This document shows positions 8,815-18,322 of a stretch of DNA of 46,275 nt, one piece after another (the stretch's first letter is position 1; each line of letters begins with the position of its first letter). This DNA comes from Singulisphaera sp. GP187. GTDB lineage: Bacteria; Planctomycetota; Planctomycetia; Gemmatales; Gemmataceae. The notes under the pieces are model-generated. The model saw nothing but the letters and a program-made list of their open reading frames with translations. It was not told the origin of the DNA and did no database searches. The translations under genes and the position numbers were made by a program. Location: assembly GCA_945861245.1 (NCBI GenBank), contig CAMAUE010000027.1, forward strand, positions 1-46,275, read 5' to 3'.

Positions 8815-9165
8815 GTTTGGCCTCCCAAAAAATGAGGATGAAATGCGATTGGGAAAAGCTAGCGAAGCACCTCCTGACTAGGCCGAGGCCAACCCCAATG
8901 GGCCGCCTCGAGCAATCGCATTATGTGCCTACAAGTACATTGAATCGCATCGGCAAAAAAAAAGATAGGGCAGTTTGAAAATAATATTGCCGATTCGTGA
9001 ATATTCTGTATGTAGTGCGATGGCGCGTCTCGCTCGCCCTCGCCGGCGCATCCGCCCATATTGCCCACGGGAAGAAATGATTTCCAAGCCCGCAGGCGAC
9101 GCAGGAGCCTGCAGGGTTCGACCCGCGCAGCCTCCTGCGTCGCCTGCGGGCTTGGTATTAAATCG
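8815..9165. other. Gap of about 350 bases between two minus-strand genes
   Basis: Contains the family C inverted pair (9084-9155) and a stretch with a run of A residues near 8957-8965. It should hold the promoter of the 7810-8814 gene, but no clear -10/-35 pair could be identified. No convincing coding sequence. Confidence 0.6.
9084..9155. repeat. Palindromic repeat family C, full inverted pair
   Basis: Perfect 24-base arms at 9084-9107 and 9132-9155 (CCAAGCCCGCAGGCGACGCA... and its reverse complement) with a 24-base spacer. A related single copy lies inside the coding sequence at 45761-45796. The right arm ends about ten bases before the SGNH hydrolase stop codon, so it could also act in 3' end formation. 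Confidence 0.95.
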
Positions 9166-10278
9166 TCACTGCTTCAAGATTGGCCGCAGCGCTTTCTCGA
9201 ACACATCAGCATGCCGCAGAAAGCCAAGGTCGGTGGGGTGCGATGCGTCCACCGTGCCTTCGTTGTCATCGCCGAGCAGATTCGCGCCGGGTAAGTAGTG
9301 CAAGCCTTTCACGCCGGTTTTTTCCAATCCTTCGTAGATCGACTTCAACGCCGCCTGGCTTGATAGATTGCGCTGCTTCGGGCCGGGAAGGAGATGGGCG
9401 TTGTCGTAGATGCGATCCTCGACGAGCAAGATCGGCGTCATCGGGCGTTTCGCGCGCAGCAGCTTCACCAATGGCTCGGTATTCGTGGCGACTTCCTTCG
9501 CGCTCATGTTGGGCAGGCAGTCGATCACGTACACGGACGCATCGATCTCGGCGATCAGTTTGACGACCTCCTCCTCCATTCGCCCATTGCCCGAGAACCC
9601 AAGGTTGACGACGGGATAGCCCAGCCGACGCCCAAGAATCGCGGTGTGGACCATGCCGGTGCGCGACGCACAGCCGCCTTGCGTGATCGACGTGCCATAG
9701 AAAACGATCGGCTTGCGGTCAGCGGGATACGTCGCGCCCTTGGCGAGAATCTTGTCCTTGGCGATGCCGATCTCGACCGAGGTGACACCGTTATAGAGCG
9801 GCAGATACACCATGTACTCGCGCGTGCCGGCGGGGATGCCCGTGGCGAGCGTCGCGGTGTTTTCCAGTTGCGTCGGCTGGCCCACGCCCAGCCAGCGCCA
9901 GCCCTTGTCGGTCTTCACGTAGAGGTCCAGTCCGCTGACGCCCGTGGCGGCCATGTGCGGCATCGCGAGCTTGGGAGAGATCAGCTTCCAGCGTGCCTGG
10001 ATCGCCGCGGCATCGGTGGTAAAGCGCACGCACAACCCCGCCGAATGCCGGCTCAGCGACCAGACCGGCGGCCGCACGAGCTTCTCCGCGCGTTCGGGCA
10101 GGCGGTCGTAATACGCCTTGGTGTCGGCGAAGGCCTTGCCTTCGAGGTCGAGGTGCTTCACGTCGTACCAGAGGAGGTCTTTTTCCGCTACGGCTTTTTT
10201 CGGATCGAGGGTTTGCTGAGCTTCGATCGAGTGCGTAACGGATAAGGCGACGAATAGAACAAGAGATGCCAATCGCAT
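9166..10278 (-). CDS. Secreted SGNH/GDSL-family hydrolase
   Basis: 370 residues with a signal peptide (MRLASLVLFVALSVTHSIEAQ). An N-terminal beta-rich domain of about 170 residues, with the GLDLYVKTDKGW pattern, precedes the SGNH hydrolase domain, as in planctomycete esterases. Catalytic blocks: nucleophile Ser in FYGTSITQGG, oxyanion-hole residues in NLGFSGNGR, and Asp/His in DASHPTDLGF near the C-terminus. Likely acts outside the cytoplasm on an acylated carbohydrate or lipid; the substrate is not known. Start ATG 10278 is supported by GGAG upstream. Confidence 0.85.
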   Translation of the reverse strand: MRLASLVLFVALSVTHSIEAQQTLDPKKAVAEKDLLWYDVKHLDLEGKAFADTKAYYDRLPERAEKLVRPPVWSLSRHSAGLCVRFTTDAAAIQARWKLISPKLAMPHMAATGVSGLDLYVKTDKGWRWLGVGQPTQLENTATLATGIPAGTREYMVYLPLYNGVTSVEIGIAKDKILAKGATYPADRKPIVFYGTSITQGGCASRTGMVHTAILGRRLGYPVVNLGFSGNGRMEEEVVKLIAEIDASVYVIDCLPNMSAKEVATNTEPLVKLLRAKRPMTPILLVEDRIYDNAHLLPGPKQRNLSSQAALKSIYEGLEKTGVKGLHYLPGANLLGDDNEGTVDASHPTDLGFLRHADVFEKALRPILKQ

Positions 10279-10340
10279 GGAAGAATCTCCGATGGTGGTG
10301 TTGGTTGATATTTCAATAATGTATCGTTTGGTGCATTCGT

Positions 10341-10390
10341 TAGCGACGCTTCGCAGAAGCGTGATTGGGCGCTTCTACGAAGCGTCACTA
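10341..10390. repeat. Palindromic repeat family H between divergent genes
   Basis: Arms 10341-10361 and 10370-10390, inverted with 2 mismatches in 21 bases and an 8-base loop. It lies between the divergent SGNH hydrolase and DUF1080 genes, where promoters of both are expected. Confidence 0.85.
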
Positions 10391-10419
10391 GATGGGCCGA
10401 GGTTTCTTCAGGAGATATC

Positions 10420-11649
10420 ATGAAGCGATTCATCGTGTCGTTGTTTCTCATCCTCGCAACCGTCGTGCCTTGTTCCGGGCAAGGTAAGCCGAACACACTG
10501 ACGCCGAAGGAAATCGCCGACGGCTGGATCCTGCTCTTCGACGGCGAGACGACGTTTGGGTGGAACCATGACGGAGAGGTAAGCGTTGCGGATGGATCGT
10601 TAGTTCTGTCGGGGGAAAAATCGAGTGCCTTTCACGGTACGGGCTGGGGAAGTTTCGAGCTTAAGTTCGATTATCGTCTAGATAATCGGAAAAATAAAGG
10701 ATCGGGAAATCTAGGCATGAAAAGCGGAGCGGGAGGTCAATTGGCAGGCGAGAAGGGTAAATGGCAGGGTTCGCGTGTTTATTATGATTTCGATCCGAAA
10801 ACCAACCGGTTCGTGTTCCAGAACCGGGACGCAATCGAATTGCCAGACATCGCGGCCGAAGGATATGGTCGCGTTGCGCAGAAACGGCTGGGAAATTCTC
10901 CGACCGATCATTTTGGGTTCTTAACATTCCGTGAAGCCAAGCTTGAAGTTCGCAACATTAAGCTCCTGCCTCTTGCGAAAATCACATTTGCACCAAAGGC
11001 CGAGGACTATAGACCACACACGTTTCCGATGGCATCCCTATTCAACGGCAAAGACCTCGCCGGCTGGAACGTCTTTCCTGGCAAGAAGTCGAAGTTCGCG
11101 GTCATCGACAGCGCCATCAACGTCAAAGACGGACCGGGCGATCTTCAGACCGCTGGTAAGTACAAGGACTTCGTGTTGCAGCTCGAAGCGATCTCCAACG
11201 GCAAGCATCTCAACAGCGGTATCTTCTTTCGTTGCCGCGATGGCGAATATCAGAACGGCTACGAGGCCCAGATTCATAACGGGTTCGCCGAGACACCGAA
11301 GAAATACTTACTCGAAGAGTACGACCCGAACACGAACAAACTGATCGGCAAGAAAGAGGCGATGTACAACGCCAGCGATTTCGGCACCGGCGCCATCTAT
11401 CGCCGAGTGCCCGCACGTAAGCAGATGTCGAAGGACGGCGAATGGTTCGGCATGACCGTCGTCGCGCAGGGCAACCGCTTCGCCACTTGGGTCAACGGCA
11501 TCCAGGTCACCGACTGGACCGACAACCGGCCCAAGAGCGATAACGCCCGCACCGGCTGCAGGCTCGAAGGCGGCCACCTCAGCATCCAGGGCCATGACCC
11601 GACCACCGACCTGAGCTTCCGCAACTTCCGCATCGCGGAGTACAAGTAA
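10420..11649 (+). CDS. Secreted DUF1080 (3-keto-disaccharide hydrolase-like) protein, two domains
   Basis: 409 residues with a signal peptide (MKRFIVSLFLILATVVPCSGQ) and an AGGAG site before ATG 10420. It has two DUF1080 / LamG-like jelly-roll domains: residues about 25-185 (DGWILLFDGETTFGWN) and about 200-409 (ASLFNGKDLAGWNVFPG, NSGIFFRC, NGYEAQIHN, RLEGGHLSIQGHD). The second domain is complete and typical; the first is more diverged. Characterised relatives cleave 3-keto-glycosides. Divergent from the SGNH hydrolase, suggesting linked carbohydrate use. Confidence 0.85.
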   Translation: MKRFIVSLFLILATVVPCSGQGKPNTLTPKEIADGWILLFDGETTFGWNHDGEVSVADGSLVLSGEKSSAFHGTGWGSFELKFDYRLDNRKNKGSGNLGMKSGAGGQLAGEKGKWQGSRVYYDFDPKTNRFVFQNRDAIELPDIAAEGYGRVAQKRLGNSPTDHFGFLTFREAKLEVRNIKLLPLAKITFAPKAEDYRPHTFPMASLFNGKDLAGWNVFPGKKSKFAVIDSAINVKDGPGDLQTAGKYKDFVLQLEAISNGKHLNSGIFFRCRDGEYQNGYEAQIHNGFAETPKKYLLEEYDPNTNKLIGKKEAMYNASDFGTGAIYRRVPARKQMSKDGEWFGMTVVAQGNRFATWVNGIQVTDWTDNRPKSDNARTGCRLEGGHLSIQGHDPTTDLSFRNFRIAEYK

Positions 11650-11682
11650 TCTGCCGTATCTGTTTCGCCGATTGCGCCTGTT

Positions 11683-11702
11683 GAGCGCTAAGCCGCAAGC
11701 GG
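11683..11702 (+). repeat. Family B half-site after the DUF1080 gene
   Basis: GAGCGCTAAGCCGCAAGCGG. The matching left arm is missing; a short ATCTGCCG (11649-11656) / CGGCAGAT (11699-11706) inverted repeat surrounds the region instead. Located between the DUF1080 stop and the oxidoreductase start. Confidence 0.85.
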
Positions 11703-11735
11703 CAGATTCGGTCACCCTTGGGATTGAGATTGCTA

Positions 11736-13973
11736 ATGCGACCGAAAACGTCCGGCGGCGGTTGGGCCGCCATCTGGTATACGCTTCGCATGGCTCGGCG
11801 CGTTGGCTTTCGCCGACTGTGGAACGCGATGCGCTCGAAGAACGCGTGCAAGACCTGCGCGCTCGGCATGGGCGGGCAGTCGGGCGGGATGCGTAACGAA
11901 CTTGGTCATTGGCCTGAAGTCTGCAAGAAATCGTTCCAGGCAATGGTCGCCGACATGCAGGCGGGCATCACGCCGGAGTTCTTCGCGAAGATGTCGCTCG
12001 CCCAGATGCAAACGCTGTCGCCTCGCGAACTCGAATGGTGCGGTCGGCTCACCTCGCCGCGCTATGCCGGGCCGGGCGATACGCACTATCGCGAAGTCGA
12101 TTGGGATTTCGCACTGTCACGGATCGTCGAGCAACTCAAGCGGACGCAACCCGACGAGAACTTCTTCTATTGCAGCGGGCGATCATCGAACGAGGCGGCC
12201 TTCGTGCTGCAACTCTTCTCGCGGCTCTATGGCACGAACTACGTCAACAACTGCTCGTTCTACTGCCATCAAGCGAGCGGCGTCGCTTTATCGAACGCGC
12301 TTGGCACAGGCACGGCGACCGTCACGCTCGACGATGTCGAACACTCCGACCTGTTCTTTCTCATCGGCGGCAACCCGGCATCGAACCATCCGCGCCTAAT
12401 GCGCACGCTCATGCTCCTCAAACGGCGTGGCGGGCAGGTCATCGTCATCAACCCGATCAAGGAAGTCGGCCTCGTCAACTTCAGCGTGCCTTCCGATGTG
12501 CGCAGTCTCCTGTTCGGTTCGAAAATCGCCAGCCAATATCTGCAGCCGCACGTCGGCGGCGACATCGCGCTCCTACTCGGCATCGCCAAACGCGTGCTTG
12601 AAAAAGGTTCCGAGGAGCGTGCGTTCTTCGCTCACACCGAAAACGTCGAGGCATTCCTTGAACAAGTGCACGCAACGACCTGGGACGAAATCGAACGCAA
12701 CAGCGGCGTTAAGCGAGCCGACATCGAGCGAACCGGCGACGCTTATTGCGGTGCCAAGAACGTCATCTTCGGTTGGACTATGGGCATCACGCATCACACG
12801 CACGGCGTCGAGAACGTGCACGCCATCGTCAACCTCGCGCTGTTGCGCGGCATGGTCGGCCGAGCCGGCGCTGGGCTGTTGCCGATCCGCGGGCATTCCA
12901 ACGTGCAGGGCATCGGCTCGATGGGCGTGGCACCGAACCTCAAAGAGGTGGTGTTCAATAACCTCGAAAAACATCTGAACGTAAAATTACCTACCACGCC
13001 CGGCCTGGACACAATGGCCTGCATGGACGCCGCCGATCAGGGCCGCGTGCGCTCGGCAATCTGCCTGGGCGGGAACCTGTTTGGCAGCAATCCCGATGCG
13101 AAGTATGCCCATCGCGCGCTGGGCAAACTCGAACTGGTGACGTATCTCAACACGACGCTGAACACCGGTCATGCCTGGGGCCGGGGCCGCGAGACGTTGA
13201 TTCTGCCAGTGATCGCCCGCGATGAGGAGCCGGAACCGACGACGCAGGAATCTATGTTCAACTTCGTCCGCCTCAGTGATGGCGCAAGCCCCACCATGAG
13301 CGCAGCGATTGGTGGGGGTGAACGGCGTTCCGAAGTCCGCATCTTGTGCGACATCGCCGATCGCCTACTTGGCTCGGCAGGGCCAGTCGATTGGCGGTCG
13401 TTGCGCTCGCATTGCAACGTCCGCCAGATGATTGCGAAGATCATTCCCGGTTATGCCGCGATTGGCGAGATCGATGCGACCAAGCACGAGTTCCAGATCG
13501 AGGGCCGAACGTTTCATGCGCCGACGTTCAAGACCGCGACAGGCAAGGCACAGTTTCGCGCCGTACCGATTCCGCCATTGCGAGGGCAAGCCAATCATCT
13601 GCGATTGATGACGATCCGCTCCGAAGGGCAGTTCAACACCGTTGTCTACGAGGAAGAGGACATCTACCGTGGCCAAGAGCGGCGCGATGTGATTCTGATG
13701 GCACAAGCTGACATCGATCGGCTTGGCCTGAAGATCGACCAACGTGTCTTCGTGACGAGCGCGACGGGCGAGATGGCGAACATCCTCGTGCGTGCGGTGG
13801 ACATTACGCCGGGCAATGCCGCGATGTATTTCCCCGAGGCGAACGTCCTCGTGCCGACGACCGTTGATCCAGCGTCGAAGACGCCGGCGTTCAAATCGGT
13901 GCTGGTGACGGTGAACATCGATCGGCCCACGGCAGCGTCGGATCGCATTCCGCTGGCGATGGTTGGGGGGTGA
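11736..13973 (+). CDS. Molybdopterin oxidoreductase, YdeP / formate-dehydrogenase-alpha-like
   Basis: 745 residues from ATG 11736; the open frame also allows TTG 11718. It matches the family of formate dehydrogenase-like alpha chains (YdeP type) that bind bis-MGD cofactor. N-terminal KNACKTCALGMGG carries two cysteines in place of a full four-cysteine 4Fe-4S motif. Further blocks: NNCSFYCHQASGVAL, DLFFLIGGNPASNHPR, IRGHSNVQGIGSMG, and a C-terminal molybdopterin dinucleotide-binding domain (LRLMTIRSEGQFNT, GQERRDVILM). The substrate is unknown and no partner electron-transfer subunit is adjacent. A 34-base family A repeat (13286-13319) is translated inside it as SPTMSAAIGGG, between FVRLSDG and ERRSEV. 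Confidence 0.85.
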   Translation: MRPKTSGGGWAAIWYTLRMARRVGFRRLWNAMRSKNACKTCALGMGGQSGGMRNELGHWPEVCKKSFQAMVADMQAGITPEFFAKMSLAQMQTLSPRELEWCGRLTSPRYAGPGDTHYREVDWDFALSRIVEQLKRTQPDENFFYCSGRSSNEAAFVLQLFSRLYGTNYVNNCSFYCHQASGVALSNALGTGTATVTLDDVEHSDLFFLIGGNPASNHPRLMRTLMLLKRRGGQVIVINPIKEVGLVNFSVPSDVRSLLFGSKIASQYLQPHVGGDIALLLGIAKRVLEKGSEERAFFAHTENVEAFLEQVHATTWDEIERNSGVKRADIERTGDAYCGAKNVIFGWTMGITHHTHGVENVHAIVNLALLRGMVGRAGAGLLPIRGHSNVQGIGSMGVAPNLKEVVFNNLEKHLNVKLPTTPGLDTMACMDAADQGRVRSAICLGGNLFGSNPDAKYAHRALGKLELVTYLNTTLNTGHAWGRGRETLILPVIARDEEPEPTTQESMFNFVRLSDGASPTMSAAIGGGERRSEVRILCDIADRLLGSAGPVDWRSLRSHCNVRQMIAKIIPGYAAIGEIDATKHEFQIEGRTFHAPTFKTATGKAQFRAVPIPPLRGQANHLRLMTIRSEGQFNTVVYEEEDIYRGQERRDVILMAQADIDRLGLKIDQRVFVTSATGEMANILVRAVDITPGNAAMYFPEANVLVPTTVDPASKTPAFKSVLVTVNIDRPTAASDRIPLAMVGG
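13286..13319 (+). repeat. Family A repeat inside the oxidoreductase gene
   Basis: 34 bases identical to 3733-3766 in the cyclase gene. Here it is read one frame differently (SPTMSAAIGGG rather than PHHERSDWWG). Only a single unit is present, not the inverted pair. Confidence 0.95.
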
Positions 13974-13989
13974 GGTACGTCGATCTCCG

Positions 13990-14043
13990 CCGCTTGCGGC
14001 TTAGAGTTCGCGTGCGATGATCTGAGCGCTAAGCCGCAAGCGG
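13990..14043. repeat. Palindromic repeat family B, diverged inverted pair
   Basis: Left arm CCGCTTGCGGCTTA (13990-14003, diverging after that), right arm intact at 14024-14043. The following CGGAATACAAAATAC is shared with the copy at 45073-45126, so the conserved element is longer than the palindrome. Confidence 0.85.
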
Positions 14044-14274
14044 AATACAAAATACATGACTTTTTCCGCCTGCCCTGGGATTCGCAATTTCTTCACGTAT
14101 GATGTTAGCAAGAGCCAACCGCACGGATCGTGGACGGCTTGCGGTCGTCCGCGGGACGGCTTGAATCGGTTGCCAAGGACGGTTGGTGGTTTACGAAAAA
14201 CATCGACAGGCCCGAAAAATTCGCCTGGCGATGGGATAACAAGAACTGCCGAAACTTGTACCGAGCAATTAGCG

Positions 14275-14520
14275 ATGCTATTGACGCTTTTGGGATTCTT
14301 GCTGGCGTTTCTTATCCTGGCCGGGATCGTCTACCGGTTTGACAAGGCTGCCATCGAGACACTGATTTCGTTCGTTCGCCCACCAGCGCTCGTGCCGATT
14401 CGTCGGGGCGGGCGTTGCCGTGCTTTCACGACAGCCACCTGGTGGCTTTATCCAATCATGGCTCCACCAGATGGGCATCGTGCCCAAACGCGCCGGTCCC
14501 ATCCGTTTCGGCGTACTTGA
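14275..14520 (+). CDS. Possible small membrane protein
   Basis: 81 codons from ATG 14275. The first 20 residues form one convincing hydrophobic helix, then FDKAAIETLISFVRPPALVP and a basic, low-complexity tail that looks non-coding. No Shine-Dalgarno site and no family recognised. Listed because it is the only candidate in a 769-base gap. Confidence 0.2.
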   Translation: MLLTLLGFLLAFLILAGIVYRFDKAAIETLISFVRPPALVPIRRGGRCRAFTTATWWLYPIMAPPDGHRAQTRRSHPFRRT

Positions 14521-14742
14521 TAATCGAATGGCTTGAACGGTCCGTGTACGTTGCAACCCGACAGAACGGTAGGCCTTTCCGCACATTCTTTTATTTCGCG
14601 GAAGTCCGAATCCGAGCTTGCCTGGTCAGGTGCATTGGCGGAATTCGAGCGTTCTCAAGACACACCGGTGTGAACTCACGCGCTGGCAGTCGATTCCCAT
14701 CGCAATAGCATTTTCGGGCCACGATTTGGGAGTGGCTTATTC

Positions 14743-16308
14743 ATGGAAATTGTCTGGGGTTTAGTCGGCTCGGCGATCGGTTTGATGGCGGGCGTCGCCA
14801 TCTGTTTCGTTTGGCTTCGCCGAGTCGAGAATCAAAATTACCTCAACGCCGAGGCCCGCTCGAAAGAGATCATCTCGCAGGCGGAGCGCAATTCCGAGAA
14901 CATCCTCAAGGAATCAGAACTGAAGGCCAAGGACGAATTCTTCAAACGCCGCGAGGAACTCAATCGCGACCTGGAGCAATCGCGCAATCAGCAACGCGAT
15001 CAAGAGCGTCGGCTCGATAAGAAGGAAGGCCTGCTCGAACAGCAAAGCGAAATTCTGCTCAAAAAAGAAAAGAATAACCAGCACACTGAAAAGAAGCTGC
15101 ACGAACGCAAGGAACATCTCGACAAGAAAATCCAGGACACCGAAAAATTGGCCGAGGACCAGGCGCGAAAACTGCACGACATCACCGGCATGTCACGCGA
15201 CGAAGCCGAGAAGACGCTGCTCGACCGGCTAGGCCATGAGTTGGCGGACGAGGTGGCATCGCGTATTCAGAAGCACGAAGAAGCGATCAAGTTGGTGAGC
15301 GAGGAGAAGGCACGCCGAATCATCGCCACGTCGATCCACCGCTACGCCGCCGACCATACTGCCGACACGACCGTGAGCACGGTTGACATCCCGTCCGACG
15401 ACATGAAGGGCCGAATCATTGGCCGCGAAGGTCGCAACATCCGCACATTCGAGAAAGCGACCGGCGTAGACGTGATCGTTGACGACACGCCCGGCGTGGT
15501 CATCGTCAGCGCGTTCGACAATGTTCGCCGGGAGATCGCCAGGATTTCGCTGGGCAAGCTGATTCAGGACGGCCGCATCCATCCCTCGCGCATCGAGGAA
15601 GTCGTCAAGGAAACCGCCGAGGAGATGGACCGCAATATTATGGAGATCGGCAAGGCCGCGGTGATGGAGGCGAACGTCGGGCATCTCCACGAGAAGCTCG
15701 TGCATCTTCTCGGTCGCCTCAAGTTTCGCACCAGCTACAGCCAGAACGTATTGAATCACAGTCTTGAAGTAGCCTATCTCACCGGCATGATGGCCGATGA
15801 AATCGGGCTGGACGGTCGCCTGGCACGCCGCTGCGGGTTGCTTCACGATATCGGCAAGGCGGCCGACCACGAGATGGAAGGCGGACATCCCAAGATCGGC
15901 GCGGAGTTGGCGAAGCGCTACGGCGAGACCTCGAAAGAGGTATTGCACGCGATCATCGGGCATCATGATGACGTGACGGTGGACCACATTTACACGGTGC
16001 TCGTCGCCGCCGCCGACGCCATCAGTGCCGCTCGGCCCGGTGCGCGGCGTGAAACGCTCGAAAAATATGTAAAACGACTCGAGGAGCTGGAAGCCCTGGC
16101 GCAAGGCTTTCCGGGCGTCGAGCATGCGTTCGCGATCCAGGCAGGCCGAGAGTTGCGCGTTATCGCGAATGCGCACACGCTGTCCGACAGCGAAGCGTTG
16201 AAGACGTGTCGTGAAATTGCGAAATCGATCGAGCAGCAACTAAATTACCCGGGCGAGATTAAGGTAACGGTCGTGCGCGAAACGCGCTCAGTGGAGTTCG
16301 CACGCTGA
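14743..16308 (+). CDS. rny: Ribonuclease Y
   Basis: 521 residues, the usual length. RNase Y is the membrane-anchored endoribonuclease that starts mRNA decay in many bacteria. Order: N-terminal transmembrane helix ([21 protein letters not shown]), a long charged coiled coil (residues about 30-190), a KH RNA-binding domain with GREGRNIR (from residue 227), then an HD domain with NHSLEVAYL and HDIGKAAD (His368-Asp369), the metal-binding catalytic residues. The C-terminal [16 protein letters not shown] is typical. It is followed by ptsI on the same strand after 234 bases. Confidence 0.97.
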   Translation: MEIVWGLVGSAIGLMAGVAICFVWLRRVENQNYLNAEARSKEIISQAERNSENILKESELKAKDEFFKRREELNRDLEQSRNQQRDQERRLDKKEGLLEQQSEILLKKEKNNQHTEKKLHERKEHLDKKIQDTEKLAEDQARKLHDITGMSRDEAEKTLLDRLGHELADEVASRIQKHEEAIKLVSEEKARRIIATSIHRYAADHTADTTVSTVDIPSDDMKGRIIGREGRNIRTFEKATGVDVIVDDTPGVVIVSAFDNVRREIARISLGKLIQDGRIHPSRIEEVVKETAEEMDRNIMEIGKAAVMEANVGHLHEKLVHLLGRLKFRTSYSQNVLNHSLEVAYLTGMMADEIGLDGRLARRCGLLHDIGKAADHEMEGGHPKIGAELAKRYGETSKEVLHAIIGHHDDVTVDHIYTVLVAAADAISAARPGARRETLEKYVKRLEELEALAQGFPGVEHAFAIQAGRELRVIANAHTLSDSEALKTCREIAKSIEQQLNYPGEIKVTVVRETRSVEFAR

Positions 16309-16350
16309 ACGGGATTGGTGTCAACTTGCTGATGGTGATCCGAAAAACTT

Positions 16351-16507
16351 ACCACAGAGATCACGGAGAACACGGAGAAATGCCAAGAATTGTAAGACCA
16401 AGCATCGGTGTTATCGGGTCTGTGTTGCCTAAGAAACGCCTTGGCAAACTTTGATCAATCAGCGGCATTCTTTTTTTCCTCTCTGTGTTCTCTGTGTCCT
16501 CTGTGGT
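16351..16507. repeat. Repeat family I, imperfect inverted pair
   Basis: Left arm at 16351-16380 (ACCACAGAG, then CACGGAGAACACGGAG) and right arm at 16475-16507 (tctctgtgttctctgtgtcc, then tctgtggt) with about 94 bases between. Similar sequences are, from memory, common in genomes of environmental bacteria including planctomycetes. Located between rny and ptsI. Confidence 0.85.
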
Positions 16508-16542
16508 GAGTCTTTCGAGTTGATGCAGATGGAGGCCGACGT

Positions 16543-18294
16543 ATGCTCAGAGGAGTTGCGGTATCTCCCGGAGTCGCCGTGGCGCGGGCCTACTGCGTTG
16601 ATACCGCGCTTGCGCAGCGAGAACCGCAACATCTGAGTGCGGCGGCGTTATCGGATGAAGTAGGGCGTTTCGACGCCGCCTGCCATGCCGCCAGCCTGGA
16701 GATGGATGCCGTCATCACGCGTGTGCAACAACAACTCGGCGAGAGCGAGGCCGACATTTTTCGCGGGCATCGCCAATTGCTTCGCGATCCGGCCCTGGTC
16801 TCGAAAGTCAAATCAACGATCTTACAACGCCACGTTGATGCGCGAACGGCCCTGCATGAATTAATCGACGAATACGCGATTCTCTTCGACAAAATCCAAG
16901 ACGAGTATCTCAAAGAACGCATGAGCGACATCCGCGACGTCGTCACACGGATCATGAATCATTTGACGATGGACGAAAAGCCGCAAAGCCTGACTGGGCA
17001 CGAGCCGATCATCCTCGTCGCACCGGAGATTCTGCCGTCGCAGGCGTTGTTGCTCGAAAAACTTTACGTCGTCGGCATCATCACCGAGGCCGGCGGAAGC
17101 ACCGGGCATGCCGCGATTCTGGCGCGGTCGCTGGGCATACCGGCGGTGTCTGGGTTGCGCGGCATCCTGAAGGAAATCGTCACGGGCGACTTGATCGCGC
17201 TCGATGGCCGAGCGGGGTTTGTGCACCTAAAGCCCGACCGCGAGACCGAGGCAGCGTATCGCAAATTGCAGCGCGAATACTTTCACTTGCGTGATCGACT
17301 CGTTGAAAACCGCGACCAGGAGGCCGTCACGCCCGATGGCACAAGACCCGAACTGCTGGCGAACGTCAACAGCGTCGCCGACGCGGAGTCCGCCGTCCGG
17401 ATGGGCGCAACAGGCGTGGGACTTTATCGCACCGAGTACCTGTTCCTCACGCATACCAGCGTTCCGACCGAGGAGGATCAGCTTGCCACCTATACCGCGG
17501 TGATCCAGGCGGCGCCGAATCGGACGGTCACGATTCGCACGCTCGACATCGGCGGCGACAAGCTGGTCCCGTACTTCGGGCATGAACACGAGGCCAATCC
17601 TTTCATGGGCTGGCGGAGCATTCGTATCACGTCGTCCTACCCGGACTTTTTTCAAACACAGCTGCGAGCAATTCTTCGGGCTGCAGTGCATGGCAAAGTC
17701 AGCCTGCTCGTACCGATGATCAGCACGCTGGAAGAAGTTCGCACGATCAAGAAAATGCTGCGGCAAACGATCGAGCAACTTGAGCGCGACAAGATTCCGT
17801 TCGCGAAAGACGTGCCCTTCGGCATCATGCTCGAAGTGCCGGCAGCGGCGTTATGTGTCTATTCGTTGCTTCGCGAGGTCGATTTCGTGTCGATCGGGTC
17901 GAATGATCTGACGCAGTACGTGATGGCCGCCGACCGCGACAATCCGAAGGTCGCGCATCTGTGCGAGCCGTTTAGCCCGGCGGTATTTCGACTGATGCGA
18001 TATATCATCCGGGCGTGCGTGAAGCACAACAAGCCAGTGACATTGTGCGGCGAAATGGCAGGCCGACCGCGCTGCTTCCTGCCGCTCTTCGGCATGGGCC
18101 TGCGACGCTTCAGCATGAGCCCGGCGTTCGTGCCGACCATCAAGGAGCTGGTGCGCTGTACGCCGCGGGAAATCGCCGAAGAGACGGCGGTTCGCGTGGT
18201 ACGTCTGCGAACCTACAAGAAAGTGCGGAATTATCTGTCGAAAGTGGCACGGCAGGTATGCCCGAACGTGACATTCCTGGACACGACGAGATGA
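16543..18294 (+). CDS. ptsI: Phosphoenolpyruvate-protein phosphotransferase (PTS enzyme I)
   Basis: 583 residues. Enzyme I takes phosphate from PEP onto a histidine and passes it to HPr. N-terminal GVAVSPGVAVARA, HPr-binding helices, the swivelling domain with phosphorylated His189 (GSTGHAAIL, where GGxTSHAAI is usual, so Ser is replaced by Gly before His), and the PEP-binding barrel (FVSIGSNDLTQYVMAADRDN, Cys502 in LCGEMAGRP). Positions His189 and Cys502 match those of E. coli enzyme I. A GGAGG site precedes ATG 16543. No HPr or sugar permease is nearby, so a regulatory or incomplete PTS is possible. Confidence 0.93.
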   Translation: MLRGVAVSPGVAVARAYCVDTALAQREPQHLSAAALSDEVGRFDAACHAASLEMDAVITRVQQQLGESEADIFRGHRQLLRDPALVSKVKSTILQRHVDARTALHELIDEYAILFDKIQDEYLKERMSDIRDVVTRIMNHLTMDEKPQSLTGHEPIILVAPEILPSQALLLEKLYVVGIITEAGGSTGHAAILARSLGIPAVSGLRGILKEIVTGDLIALDGRAGFVHLKPDRETEAAYRKLQREYFHLRDRLVENRDQEAVTPDGTRPELLANVNSVADAESAVRMGATGVGLYRTEYLFLTHTSVPTEEDQLATYTAVIQAAPNRTVTIRTLDIGGDKLVPYFGHEHEANPFMGWRSIRITSSYPDFFQTQLRAILRAAVHGKVSLLVPMISTLEEVRTIKKMLRQTIEQLERDKIPFAKDVPFGIMLEVPAAALCVYSLLREVDFVSIGSNDLTQYVMAADRDNPKVAHLCEPFSPAVFRLMRYIIRACVKHNKPVTLCGEMAGRPRCFLPLFGMGLRRFSMSPAFVPTIKELVRCTPREIAEETAVRVVRLRTYKKVRNYLSKVARQVCPNVTFLDTTR

Positions 18295-18322
18295 GTGTGC
18301 TTTACTCAGAAAACTATCTTTC

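Larger units (their letters stand above)
13974..14742. other. 769-base gap before RNase Y, no confident gene
   Basis: Starts with a family B pair (13990-14043). The rest is open in places: a frame at 14275-14520 would give an 81-residue protein starting MLLTLLGFLLAFLILAGIVY, one hydrophobic helix then a basic tail, but codon pattern and start context are weak. No tRNA, riboswitch or known RNA was recognised. It could be a decayed gene or a long leader of RNase Y. Confidence 0.5.

Noticed and set aside
9394..10245. 283-codon + frame opposite the SGNH hydrolase
   Set aside because: Antisense shadow; the minus-strand protein has signal peptide and catalytic motifs.
15229..16239. 336-codon minus-strand frame opposite RNase Y
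   Set aside because: Antisense shadow; RNase Y on + is unambiguous.
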